A stretch of 64,000 bases of DNA, from contig OW285197.1 of assembly GCA_935421135.1 (NCBI GenBank), forward strand, positions 310,001 to 374,000, in the 5' to 3' direction. The notes under the pieces were generated by a model that did no database searches, had not been told where the DNA came from, and was given only the letters and a program-made list of their open reading frames with translations. The position numbers were made by a program, and so were the translations under genes. The DNA is from Bugulina stolonifera (Eukaryota; Bryozoa; Gymnolaemata; Cheilostomatida; Bugulidae). Below are positions 54,569 through 64,000 of the stretch, one piece after another (positions within the stretch are counted from its first letter, which is position 1; each line of letters starts with the position of its first letter).

Positions 54569-55480
54569 GTGACTGAAACACATTGTTGCAAACAGCAATT
54601 TGGTACAAAACACACATAAAACTTACTTTCATGCAATATTGAACATATTTTACTAGTTTACAAACTAATAACTCAAGTGAATTTGTCAAAAATCACAAAT
54701 TTAACATTATGTTTCATGTTTGCAAAGTTAAATATTGTATGCAAAGTCAGGTTTTATTGATTTTCATTCAAGTTATGCATTCTGAACATCGCAAAAGTGA
54801 CTGAAACACATTGTGACAAACAGCAATTTGGTACAAAACACACTTAAAACTTACTTTCATGCAATATTGAACATCTTTTACAAGTTTACAAACTAATAAC
54901 TCAAGTGAATTTGTCAAAAATCACAAATTTGACATTATGTTTCATGTTTACAAAGTTGAATATTGCATGGAAAGTCATGTTTTATTGATTTTCATTCAAG
55001 TTATGCATTCTGAACATTGCAAAAGTGACTGAAACACATTGTTACAGACAGCAATGTGGTACAAAACACACTGAAAACTTACTTTCTTGCAATATTGAAC
55101 ATCTTTTACTAGTTTACAAACTAATAACTCAAGTGAATTTGTCAAAAATCACAAAATTGACATTATGTTATATGTTTGCAAAGTTAAATATTGTCGGCAA
55201 AGTCATGTTTTATTGATTTTCATTCGAATTATGCATTCTGAACATTGCAAAAGTGACTGAAACACATTGTTACAAACAGCAATTTGGTACAAAACACACT
55301 TAAAACTTACTTTCATGCAATATTGAACATATTTTACTAGTTTACAAACTAATAACTCAAGTGAATTTGTCAAAAATCACAAATTTGACATTATGTTTCA
55401 TGTTTACAAAGTTGAATATTGTATGGAAAGTACTGGTTTATTGATTTTCATTCAAATTATGCATTCTGAACATTGCAAAA
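54569..55480 (+). repeat. Domain III tail
   Basis: Four monomers at 54569 (TTGTTGCAAAC), 54797, 55025 and 55253. Monomer 55025 combines a CAATGTGG / CTTTCTTGC start with a TTATATG / TTGTCGGC / CATTCGAATT end, so it looks recombinant. The 55253 copy has GTACTGGTTTATTG, a private T-to-G change. Confidence 0.8.
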
Positions 55481-57746
55481 GTGATGGAAACACATTGTTA
55501 CACACAGCAATTTGGTACAAAACACACTGAAAACTTACTTTCATTCAATATTGAACATATTTTAGTAGTTTACAAACTAATTACTCAGGTGAATTCGTCA
55601 AAAATCACAATTCTGACATTATGTTTCATGTTTACAAAGTTGAATGTTGCATGCAAAGACTTTTATTGATTTTCATTCAAGTTATGCATTCTTAACATTG
55701 CAAGTGACTGAAACACATTGTTACGCACAGCAATTTGGTACAAAACCCACTGAAAACTTACTTTCATCCAATATTGAACATCTTTTACTAGTTTACAAAC
55801 TAATAACTCAAGTGAATTTGTCAAAAATCACAAATTTGACATTATGTTTCATGTTTACAAAGTTGAATGTTGCATGGAAAGTCACGTTTTATTGATTTTC
55901 ATTCAAGTTATGCATTCTGAACATTGCAAAAGTGACTGAAACACATTGTTACAGATAGCAATTTGGTACAGAACACATTGAAAACTTACTTTCACGCAAT
56001 ATTGAAGATCTTTTACTAGTTTACAAACTAATAACTCAAGTGAATTTGTCAAAAATCACAAATTTGACATTATGTTTCATGTTTACAAAGTTGAATATTG
56101 TATGGAAAGTACTGTTTTAATGATTTTCATTCAAATTATGCATTCTGAACGTTGCAAAAGTGACTGAAACACATTGTTACAAACAGCAATTTGGTACAAA
56201 ACACACTGAAAATTTACTTTCATGCAATATTGAACATCTTTTACTAGTTTACAAACTAATAACTCAAGTGAATTTGTCAAAAATCACAAAAGTGAGATCA
56301 TGTTTCATGTTTGCAAAGTTAAATATTGTATGCAAAGTCATGTTTTACTGATTTATATTCAAATTATGCATTCTTAACATTGCAAGTGACTGAAACACAT
56401 TGTTACAGACAGCAATTTGGTACAAAACACACTTAAAAATTACTTTCATGCAATATTGAACATCTTTTACAAGTTTACAAACTAATAACTCAAGTGAATT
56501 TGTCAAAAATCACAAATTTGACATTATGTTTCATGTTTACAAAGTTGAATATTGTATGGAAAGTACTGTTTTAATGATTTTCATTCAAATTATGCATTCT
56601 GAACGTTGCAAAAGTGACTGAAACACATTGTTACAAACAGCAATTTGGTACAAAACACACTGAAAATTTACTTTCATTCAATATTGAACATATTTTAGTA
56701 GTTTACAAACTAATTACTCAGGTGAATTTGTCAAAAATCACAATTCTGACATTATGTTTCATGTTTACAAAGTTGAATGTTGCATGCAAAGACTTTTATT
56801 GATTTTCATTCAAGTTATGCATTCTGAACGTTGCAAAAGTGACTGAAACACATTGTTACAAACAGCAATTTGGTACAAAACACACTGAAATTTTACTTTC
56901 ATGCAATATTGAACATCTTTTACTAGTTTACAAACTAATAACTCAAGTGAATTTGTCAAAAATCACAAAAGTGAGATCATGTTTCATGTTTGCAAAGTTA
57001 AATATTGTATGCAAAGTCATGTTTTACTGATTTATATTCAAATTATGCATTCTTAACATTGCAAGTGACTGAAACACATTGTTACAGACAGCAATTTGGT
57101 ACAAAACACACTTAAAAATTACTTGCATGCAATATTGAACATCTTTTACAAGTTTACAAACTAATAACTCAAGTGAATTTGTCAAAAATCACAAATTTGA
57201 CATTATGTTTCATGTTTACAAAGTTGAATATTGCATGGAAAGTCATGTATTATTGATTTTCATTCAAGTTATGCATTCTGAACATTGCAAAAGTGACTGA
57301 AACACATTGTTACAAACAGCAATTTGGTACAAAACACACTGAAATTTTACTTTCATGCAATATTGAACATCTTTTACTAGTTTACAAACTAATAACTCAA
57401 GTGAATTTGTCAAAAATCACAAAAGTGAGATCATGTTTCATGTTTGCAAAGTTAAATATTGTATGCAAAGTCATGTTTTACTGATTTATATTCAAATTAT
57501 GCATTCTTAACATTGCAAGTGACTGAAACACATTGTTACAGACAGCAATTTGGTACAAAACACACTTAAAAATTACTTTCATGCAATATTGAACATCTTT
57601 TACAAGTTTACAAACTAATAACTCAAGTGAATTTGTCAAAAATCACAAATTTGACATTATGTTTCATGTTTACAAAGTTGAATATTGCATGGAAAGTCAT
57701 GTTTTATTGATTTTCATTCAAGTTATGCATTCTGAACATTGCAAAA
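55481..57746 (+). repeat. Domain IV: diverged monomers with 454-bp dimer periodicity
   Basis: Monomer starts are 55481 (223), 55704, 55932, 56160 (226), 56386, 56614 (225), 56839 (226), 57065, 57293 (226) and 57519. Markers are AAAGTGAGATCATG, TTTTACTGATTTATATTC, CATTGCAAGTGAC, TTTTAGTAGTTTAC with CTAATTACTC, and GCAAAGACTTTTATTG. Dimers of 226 + 228 bp repeat at 56160, 56839 and 57293. The 56614 copy is the odd 225-bp unit between them. Confidence 0.82.
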
Positions 57747-58138
57747 GTGACTGAAACACATTGTTACAGACAGCAATGTGGTACAAAACACACTGAAAAC
57801 TTACTTTCATGCAATATTGAACATCTTTTACTAGTTTACAAACTAATAACTCAAGTGAATTTGTCAAAAATCACAAATTTGACATTATGTTTCATGTTTA
57901 CAAAGTTGAATATTGTATGGAAAGTACTGTTTTATTGATTTTCATTCAAATTATGCATTCTGAACGTTGCAAAAGTGACTGAAACACATTGTTACAAACA
58001 GCAATTTGGTACAAAACACACTGAAAACTTACTTTCATGCAATATTGAACATCTTTTACTAGTTTACAAACTAATAACTCAAGTGAATTTGTCAAAAATC
58101 ACAAAATTGACATTATGTTTCATGTTTGCAAAGTTAAA

Positions 58139-58140
58139 TA
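58139..58140. repeat. TA target-site duplication, left copy
   Basis: TA precedes the element and is repeated at 58664-58665. The uninterrupted sequence in sister monomers has a single TA here. Confidence 0.85.
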
Positions 58141-58164
58141 CCCTAAAAGCAGATACATTTTGCG
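58141..58164 (+). repeat. Left terminal inverted repeat
   Basis: The first 13 bases pair perfectly with the right end. Over 24 bases, 21 match (mismatches at positions 14, 16 and 21). Confidence 0.88.
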
Positions 58165-58235
58165 AGTTTTAACTTTTGCGAATTTCGCGAGTGACAGACT
58201 CGCAAATAATTTCCATCGCTATTAATATCTGCTTT
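58146..58235. repeat. Fold-back structure in the left end of the transposon
   Basis: AAAGCAGATA (58146-58155) is perfectly inverted at 58226-58235 (TATCTGCTTT). Inside it, TGCGAG (58161-58166) is inverted at 58199-58204 (CTCGCA). GCGAATTTCGC (58178-58188) is a near-palindrome at the centre. Confidence 0.75.
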
Positions 58236-58279
58236 CAAACTGATTTAAATAATTTCTGGTTTAAACAGACCATACATGC

Positions 58280-58291
58280 AGCTATATAGCT
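58280..58291. repeat. 12-bp perfect palindrome inside the transposon
   Basis: AGCTATATAGCT reads the same on both strands. Role unknown. Confidence 0.7.
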
Positions 58292-58496
58292 ATATGATAC
58301 ATAGTTTAATATTTTACAAAGCAGCAAGTATCTGCTATAACATAATTGGTAAGTAGCCTAGAGTAGGAGCTTAATCAGAGGATTTTTAACAAGCTATAGT
58401 AATTACTTTACCTTACAGGTGGGCTTACTGCACTATATAGGAGTCAGCTGTAGTTTTGTACTGTATGTAAGTGGGGTTTAAATCTGAGTAAACATA

Positions 58497-58512
58497 AAGC
58501 TTAGCTAAGCTT
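58497..58512. repeat. 16-bp perfect palindrome inside the transposon
   Basis: AAGCTTAGCTAAGCTT reads the same on both strands. It lies in the unique central part, outside the fold-back ends. Confidence 0.75.
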
Positions 58513-58561
58513 GGTTTTAATGCTAAAATATGCTTAAACATCAATTTTGGGACTTAAACAA

Positions 58562-58647
58562 ATTTCGCGATAGGCCAAACTCGCTAAATATTTCTATCGC
58601 AAATTGCTCCAGGATTAGCAAACTCGCAAAACTTTCTTCCGCGAAAT
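58562..58647. repeat. Fold-back structure in the right end of the transposon
   Basis: ATTTCGCG (58562-58569) is inverted at 58640-58647 (CGCGAAAT). The enclosed ACTCGCTAAATATTTC (58579-58594) begins a 22-bp stretch that is a direct, 18-of-22 copy of 58198-58219 in the left end. Confidence 0.7.
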
Positions 58648-58663
58648 ATTTCTGCTTTTAGGG
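58640..58663 (-). repeat. Right terminal inverted repeat
   Basis: Read on the minus strand it begins CCCTAAAAGCAGAAATATTT and mirrors the left end. The last base before the flanking TA is 58663. Confidence 0.88.
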
Positions 58664-58665
58664 TA
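58664..58665. repeat. TA target-site duplication, right copy
   Basis: Directly after TTTTAGGG; the satellite then resumes with TGGTATGTTTTATTG. Confidence 0.85.
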
Positions 58666-61600
58666 TGGTATGTTTTATTGATTTTCATTCAAATTATGCA
58701 TTCTGAACATTGCAAAAGTGACTGAAACACATTGTTACAAACAGCAATTTGGTACAAAACACACTTAAAACTTACTTTCATGCAATATTGAACATATTTT
58801 CCTAGTTTACAAACTAATAACTCAAGTGAATTTGTCAAAAATCACAAATTAAACATTATGTTTCATGTTTGCAAAGTTAAATATTGTTTGCAAAGTCATG
58901 TTTTATTGATTTTCATTCAAATTATGCATTCTGAACATTGCAAAAGTGACTGAAACACATTGTTACAAACAGCAATTTGGTACAAAACACACTTAAAACT
59001 TACTTTCATGCAATATTGAACATATTTTACTAGTTTACAAATTAATAACTCAAGTGAATTTGTCAAAAATCACAAATTTAACATTATGTTTCATGTTTGC
59101 AAAGTTAAATATTGTATGCAAAGTCATGTTTTATTGATTTTCATTCAAGTTATGCATTCTGAACATTGCAAAAGTGACTGAAACACATTGTGACAAACAG
59201 CAATTTGGTACAAAACACACTTAAAACTTACTTTCTTGCAATATTGAACTTTTACTAGTTTACAAACTAATAACTCAAGTGAATTTGTCAAAAATCACAA
59301 AATTGACATTATGTTTCATGTTTGCAAAGTTAAATATTGTCGGCAAAGTCATGTTTTATTGATTTTCATTCAAATTATGCATTCTGAACATTGCAAAAGT
59401 GACTGAAACACATTGTTGCAAACAGCAATTTGGTACAAAACACACATAAAACTTACTTTCATGCAATATTGAACATATTTTACTAGTTTACAAACTAATA
59501 ACTCAAGTGAATTTGTCAAAAATCACAAATTTAACATTATGTTTCATGTTTGCAAAGTTAAATATTGTATGCAAAGTCAGGTTTTATTGATTTTCATTCA
59601 AGTTATGCATTCTGAACATCGCAAAAGTGACTGAAACACATTGTGACAAACAGCAATTTGGTACAAAACACACTTAAAACTTACTTTCATGCAATATTGA
59701 ACATCTTTTACAAGTTTACAAACTAATAACTCAAGTGAATTTGTCAAAAATCACAAATTTGACATTATGTTTCATGTTTACAAAGTTGAATATTGCATGG
59801 AAAGTCATGTTTTATTGATTTTCATTCAAGTTATGCATTCTGAACATTGCAAAAGTGACTGAAACACATTGTTACAGACAGCAATGTGGTACAAAACACA
59901 CTGAAAACTTACTTTCATGCAATATTGAAGATCTTTTACTAGTTTACAAACTAATAACTCAAGTGAATTTGTCAAAAATCACAAATTTGACATTATGTTT
60001 CATGTTTACAAAGTTGAATATTGTATGGAAAGTACTGTTTTATTGATTTTCTTTCAAATTATGCATTCTGAACATTGCAAAAGTGACTGAAACACATTGT
60101 TGCACACAGCAATTTGGTACAAAACACACAGAAAACTTACTTTCATGCAATATTGAACATCTTTTACTAGTTTACAAACTAATAACTCAAGTGAATTTGT
60201 CAAAAATCACAAAATTGACATTATGTTTCACGTTTGCAAAGTTAAATATGGTATGTTTTATTGATTTTCATTCAAATTATGCATTCTGAACATTGCAAAA
60301 GTGACTGAAACACATTGTTACCAACAGCAATTTGGTACAAAACACACTTAAAACTTACTTTCATGCAATATTGAACATATCTTCCTAGTTTACAAACTAA
60401 TAACTCAAGTGAATTTGTCAAAAATCACAAATTAAACATTATGTTTCATGTTTGCAAAGTTAAATATTGTTTGCAAAGTCATGTTTTATTGATTTTCATT
60501 CAAATTATGCATTCTGAACATTGCAAAAGTGACTGAAACACATTGTTACAAACAGCAATTTGGTACAAAACACACTTAAAACTTACTTTCATGCAATATT
60601 GAACATCTTTTACTAGTTTACAAACTAATAACTCAAGTGAATTTGTCAAAAATCACAAATTTAACATTATGTTTCATGTTTGCAAAGTTAAATATTGTAT
60701 GCAAAGTCATGTTTTATTGATTTTCATTCAAGTTATGCATTCTGAACATTGCAAAAGTGACTGAAACACATTGTGACAAACAGCAATTTGGTACAAAACA
60801 CACTTAAAACTTACTTTCTTGCAATATTGAACATCTTTTACTAGTTTACAAACTAATAACTCAAGTGAATTTGTCAAAAATCACAAAATTGACATTATGT
60901 TATATGTTTGCAAAGTTAAATATTGTCGGCAAAGTCATGTTTTATTGATTTTCATTCGAATTATGCATTCTGAACATTGCAAAAGTGACTGAAACACATT
61001 GTTACAAACAGCAATTTGGTACAAAACACACTTAAAACTTACTTTCATGCAATATTGAACATATTTTACTAGTTTACAAACTAATAACTCAAGTGAATTT
61101 GTCAAAAATCACAAATTTGACATTATGTTTCATGTTTACAAAGTTGAATATTGTATGGAAAGTACTGTTTTATTGATTTTCATTCAAATTATGCATTCTG
61201 AACATTGCAAAAGTGACTGAAACACATTGTTACAAACAGCAATTTGGTACAAAACACACTGAAAACTTACTTTCATGCAATATTGAACATCTTTTACTAG
61301 TTTACAAACTAATAACTCAAGTGAATTTGTCAAAAATCACAAAATTGACATTATGTTTCATGTTTGCAAAGTTAAATATGGTATGTTTTATTGATTTTCA
61401 TTCAAATTATGCATTCTGAACATTGCAAAAGTGACTGAAACACATTGTTACAAACAGCAATTTGGTACAAAACACACTTAAAACTTACTTTCATGCAATA
61501 TTGAACATATTTTCCTAGTTTACAAACTAATAACTCAAGTGAATTTGTCAAAAATCACAAATTAAACATTATGTTTCATGTTTGTAAAGTTGAATATTGT

Positions 61601-64000
61601 ATGCAAAATCATGTTTTATCGATTTTCATTCAAATTATGCATTCTGAACATTGCAAAAGTGACTGAAACACATTGTTCCAGACAGCAATTTGGTACAAAA
61701 CACACTTAAAACTTACTTTCATGCAATATTGAACATCTTTTACTAGTTTACAAATTAATAACTCAAGTGAATTTGTCAAAAATCACAAATTTAACATTAT
61801 GTTTCATGTTTGCAAAGTTAAATATTGTATGCAAAGTCATGTTTTATTGATTTTCATTCAAGTTATGCATTCTGAACATTGCAAAAGTGACTGAAACACA
61901 TTGTGACAAACAGCAATTTGGTACAAAACACACTTAAAACTTACTTTCTTGCAATATTGAACTTTTACTAGTTTACAAACTAATAACTCAAGTGAATTTG
62001 TCAAAAATCACAAAATTGACATTATGTTTCATGTTTGCAAAGTTAAATATTGTCGGCAAAGTCATGTTTTATTGATTTGCATTCAAATTATGCATTCTGA
62101 ACATTGCAAAAGTGACTGAAACACGTTGTTGCAAACAGCAATTTGGTACAAAACACACATAAAACTTACTTTCATGCAATATTGAACATATTTTACTAGT
62201 TTACAAACTAATAACTCAAGTGAATTTGTCAAAAATCACAAATTTGACATTATGTTTCATGTTTACAAAGTTGAATATTGTATGGAAAGTACTGTTTTAT
62301 TGATTTTCATTCAAATTATGCATTCTGAACGTTGCAAAAGTGACTGAAACACATTGTTACAAACAGCAATTTGGTACAAAACACACTGAAAACTTACTTT
62401 CATGCAATATTGAACATCTTTTACTAGTTTACAAACTAATAACTCAAGTGAATTTGTCAAAAATCACAAAATTGACATTATGTTTCATGTTTGCAAAGTT
62501 AAATATGGTATGTTTTATTGATTTTCATTCAAATTATGCATTCTGAACATTGCAAAAGTGACTGAAACACATTGTTACAAACAGCAATTTGGTACAAAAC
62601 ACACTTAAAACTTACTTTCATGCAATATTGAACATATTTTCCTAGTTTACAAACTAATAACTCAAGTGAATTTGTCAAAAATCACAAATTAAACATTATG
62701 TTTCATGTTTGCAAAGTTAAATATTGTTTGCAAAGTCATGTTTTATTGATTTTCATTCAAATTATGCATTCTGAACATTGCAAAAGTGACTGAAACACAT
62801 TGTTACAAACAGCAATTTGGTACAAAACACACTTAAAACTTACTTTCATGCAATATTGAACATATTTTACTAGTTTACAAACTAATAACTCAAGTGAATT
62901 TGTCAAAAATCACAAATTTGACATTATGTTTCATGTTTACAAAGTTGAATATTGTATGCAAAGTCATGTTTTACTGATTTATATTCAAATTATGCATTCT
63001 TAACATTGCAAGTGACTGAAACACATTGTTACAGACAGCAATTTGGTACAAAACACACTTAAAAATTACTTTCATGCAATATTGAACATCTTTTACAAGT
63101 TTACAAACTAATAACTCAAGTGAATTTGTCAAAAATCACAAATTTGACATTATGTTTCATGTTTACAAAGTTGAATATTGCATGGAAAGTCATGTTTTAT
63201 TGATTTTCATTCAAGTTATGCATTCTGAACATTGCAAAAGTGACTGAAACACATTGTTACAGACAGCAATGTGGTACAAAACACACTGAAAACTTACTTT
63301 CATGCAATATTGAACATCTTTTACTAGTTTACAAACTAATAACTCAAGTGAATTTGTCAAAAATCACAAATTTGACATTATGTTTCATGTTTACAAAGTT
63401 AAATATTGTATGCAAAGTCATGTTTTATTGATTTTCATTCAAATTATGCATTCTGAACATTGCAAAAGTGACTGAAACACATTGTTGCAAACAGCAATTT
63501 GGTACAAAACACACATAAAACTTACTTTCATGCAATATTGAACATATTTTACTAGTTTACAAACTAATAACTCAAGTGAATTTGTCAAAAATCACAAATT
63601 TAACATTATGTTTCATGTTTGCAAAGTTAAATATTGTATGCAAAGTCAGGTTTTATTGATTTTCATTCAAGTTATGCATTCTGAACATCGCAAAAGTGAC
63701 TGAAACACATTGTGACAAACAGCAATTTGGTACAAAACACACTTAAAACTTACTTTCATGCAATATTGAACATCTTTTACAAGTTTACAAACTAATAACT
63801 CAAGTGAATTTGTCAAAAATCACAAATTTGACATTATGTTTCATGTTTACAAAGTTGAATATTGCATGGAAAGTCATGTTTTATTGATTTTCATTCAAGT
63901 TATGCATTCTGAACATTGCAAAAGTGACTGAAACACATTGTTACAGACAGCAATGTGGTACAAAACACACTGAAAACTTACTTTCTTGCAATATTGAACA
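58664..64000 (+). repeat. Satellite array, right of the transposon
   Basis: The same satellite resumes in phase directly after the insertion. Monomers start at 58718, 58946, 59174, 59399, 59627, 59855, 60083 and on to 63924, which is cut by the window edge. The array therefore continues past the right end. Confidence 0.97.

Larger units (their letters stand above)
45024..55480 (+). repeat. Domain III: 218-headed array without 177-bp units
   Basis: 47 monomers. Markers are CCTAGTTTAC with AAATTAAACATT and TGTTTGCAAAG, TTGTCGGCAAAG, TTATATGTTTGC, TTGAACTTTTACTAG (3-bp loss, 225-bp monomer) and CATTGCAAGTGAC (2-bp loss, 226-bp monomer). Confidence 0.87.
1..58140 (+). repeat. Satellite array, 228-bp monomer, left of the transposon
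   Basis: This is a continuous head-to-tail array of a roughly 228-bp monomer. The phase marker GTGACTGAAACAC recurs at 148, 376, 604, 832, 1050, 1227, 1455 and onward to 57975, with spacings of 228, 218 or 177 bp and a few smaller indel classes. The common monomer form counts 61 G+C of 228 (about 27%) and has no CpG. No inverted copy or unrelated spacer was found. A centromeric or heterochromatic role is inferred from size, composition and higher-order structure, not shown. Confidence 0.97.
58141..58663. mobile_element. 523-bp non-autonomous TA-flanked DNA transposon (MITE-like)
   Basis: This is the only non-satellite DNA in the window. It begins CCCTAAAAGCAGA and ends with the inverse, TCTGCTTTTAGGG, and TA flanks both sides. 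The interrupted monomer spans 57975-58717, 743 bp, which equals 218 + 523 + 2. Excising the element plus one TA therefore restores the AAATATGGTATG of intact 218-bp monomers. No long ORF or transposase motif is present. The TA duplication fits the IS630-Tc1-mariner superfamily by general knowledge, but the family is not proven. Its CpG-bearing ends (TTTCGCGA, GCGAG) contrast with the CpG-poor satellite. Confidence 0.9.
57747..64000 (+). repeat. Domain V: domain-III-like array with transposon
   Basis: 25 complete monomers plus a partial at 63924. 218-bp heads lie at 57975 (interrupted), 60083, 61213 and 62340. The run 59855-62339 resembles 47370-49836 but lacks the 19-bp deletion at its start. 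TTGTTGCACACAGC near 60100 and TTTATCGATTTTC near 61616 are private. Confidence 0.85.

Noticed and set aside
58141..58663. CCCTAAAA / TTTTAGGG as a telomere-repeat remnant
   Set aside because: Each occurs once, at the two ends of the element in inverted orientation, with TA duplication. They are transposon termini, not tandem telomere repeats.
58141..58663. Possible gene, small RNA or retroelement in the insertion
   Set aside because: No sizeable ORF, no poly(A) tail, no LTR and no tRNA-like promoter boxes that I could recognise. Boundaries fit a DNA transposon.
1..64000. CRISPR-like array of direct repeats
   Set aside because: Repeats are 177-228 bp and contiguous. There are no short repeats separated by unique spacers and no cas genes.
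1..64000. CENP-B box
   Set aside because: No sequence resembling the TTCG...CGGGA core was seen in the monomer. A centromere role would have to rest on other evidence.
1..64000. rRNA, tRNA or other RNA genes
   Set aside because: Nothing other than satellite and the 523-bp element is present, and neither shows tRNA-like or rRNA-like sequence.

Overview
The window is almost wholly one tandem satellite DNA array. About 283 complete head-to-tail monomers, plus a partial one at each end, fill all of it except one 523-bp insertion at 58141-58663. The full monomer is 228 bp, about 27% G+C, and its commonest form has no CpG. Every copy is in the same orientation. Both window edges lie inside the array, so it is longer than 64 kb. 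I see no protein-coding gene, rRNA, tRNA, CRISPR array or bacterial operon. A long AT-rich, CpG-poor satellite with higher-order structure and a TA-flanked miniature transposon points to a eukaryotic nuclear genome, probably centromeric, pericentromeric or other constitutive heterochromatin. I cannot name the species from the sequence.

Monomer starts are counted here from a conserved GTGACTGAAACAC. Length variants allow exact bookkeeping: 228 bp (full), 218 bp (10-bp deletion), 177 bp (51-bp deletion), and rarer 227, 226, 225, 223 and 209 bp forms.

Layout. Domain I (1-30905) is a higher-order array whose blocks each begin with a 218-bp monomer, usually followed by a 177-bp monomer and then three or four 228-bp monomers. 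Block lengths are 1307, 1079, 1814, 902 and 2270 bp. These blocks form larger repeats of 6586 bp (two tandem copies, 832-7417 and 7418-14003), 4200 bp and 3349 bp (two tandem copies, 23078-26426 and 26427-29775). Domain II (30906-45023) has 62 more diverged monomers with no 218- or 177-bp form that I could see, and its own segmental duplications (3413-bp and 2729-bp offsets). It ends at an abrupt recombination junction at 45030/45031. Domain III (45024-55480) returns to domain-I-like monomers. It carries a 2692-bp higher-order repeat in two copies plus a third truncated to 2040 bp. Domain IV (55481-57746) is a small diverged patch with a 454-bp dimer periodicity. Domain V (57747-64000) is again domain-III-like and holds the transposon.

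The insertion is a non-autonomous DNA transposon (MITE-like). It has CCCTAAAAGCAGA terminal inverted repeats, a TA target duplication, fold-back structure in both ends and no transposase ORF. Removing it together with one TA restores a perfect 218-bp monomer.

Nothing here works together as a gene system. The biology is in the array itself: deletions, unequal exchange, block amplification, possible gene conversion between subfamilies, and one later transposon insertion. Recurrent 63-73 codon open frames are a by-product of the monomer sequence (228 = 3 x 76) and are not annotated as genes.
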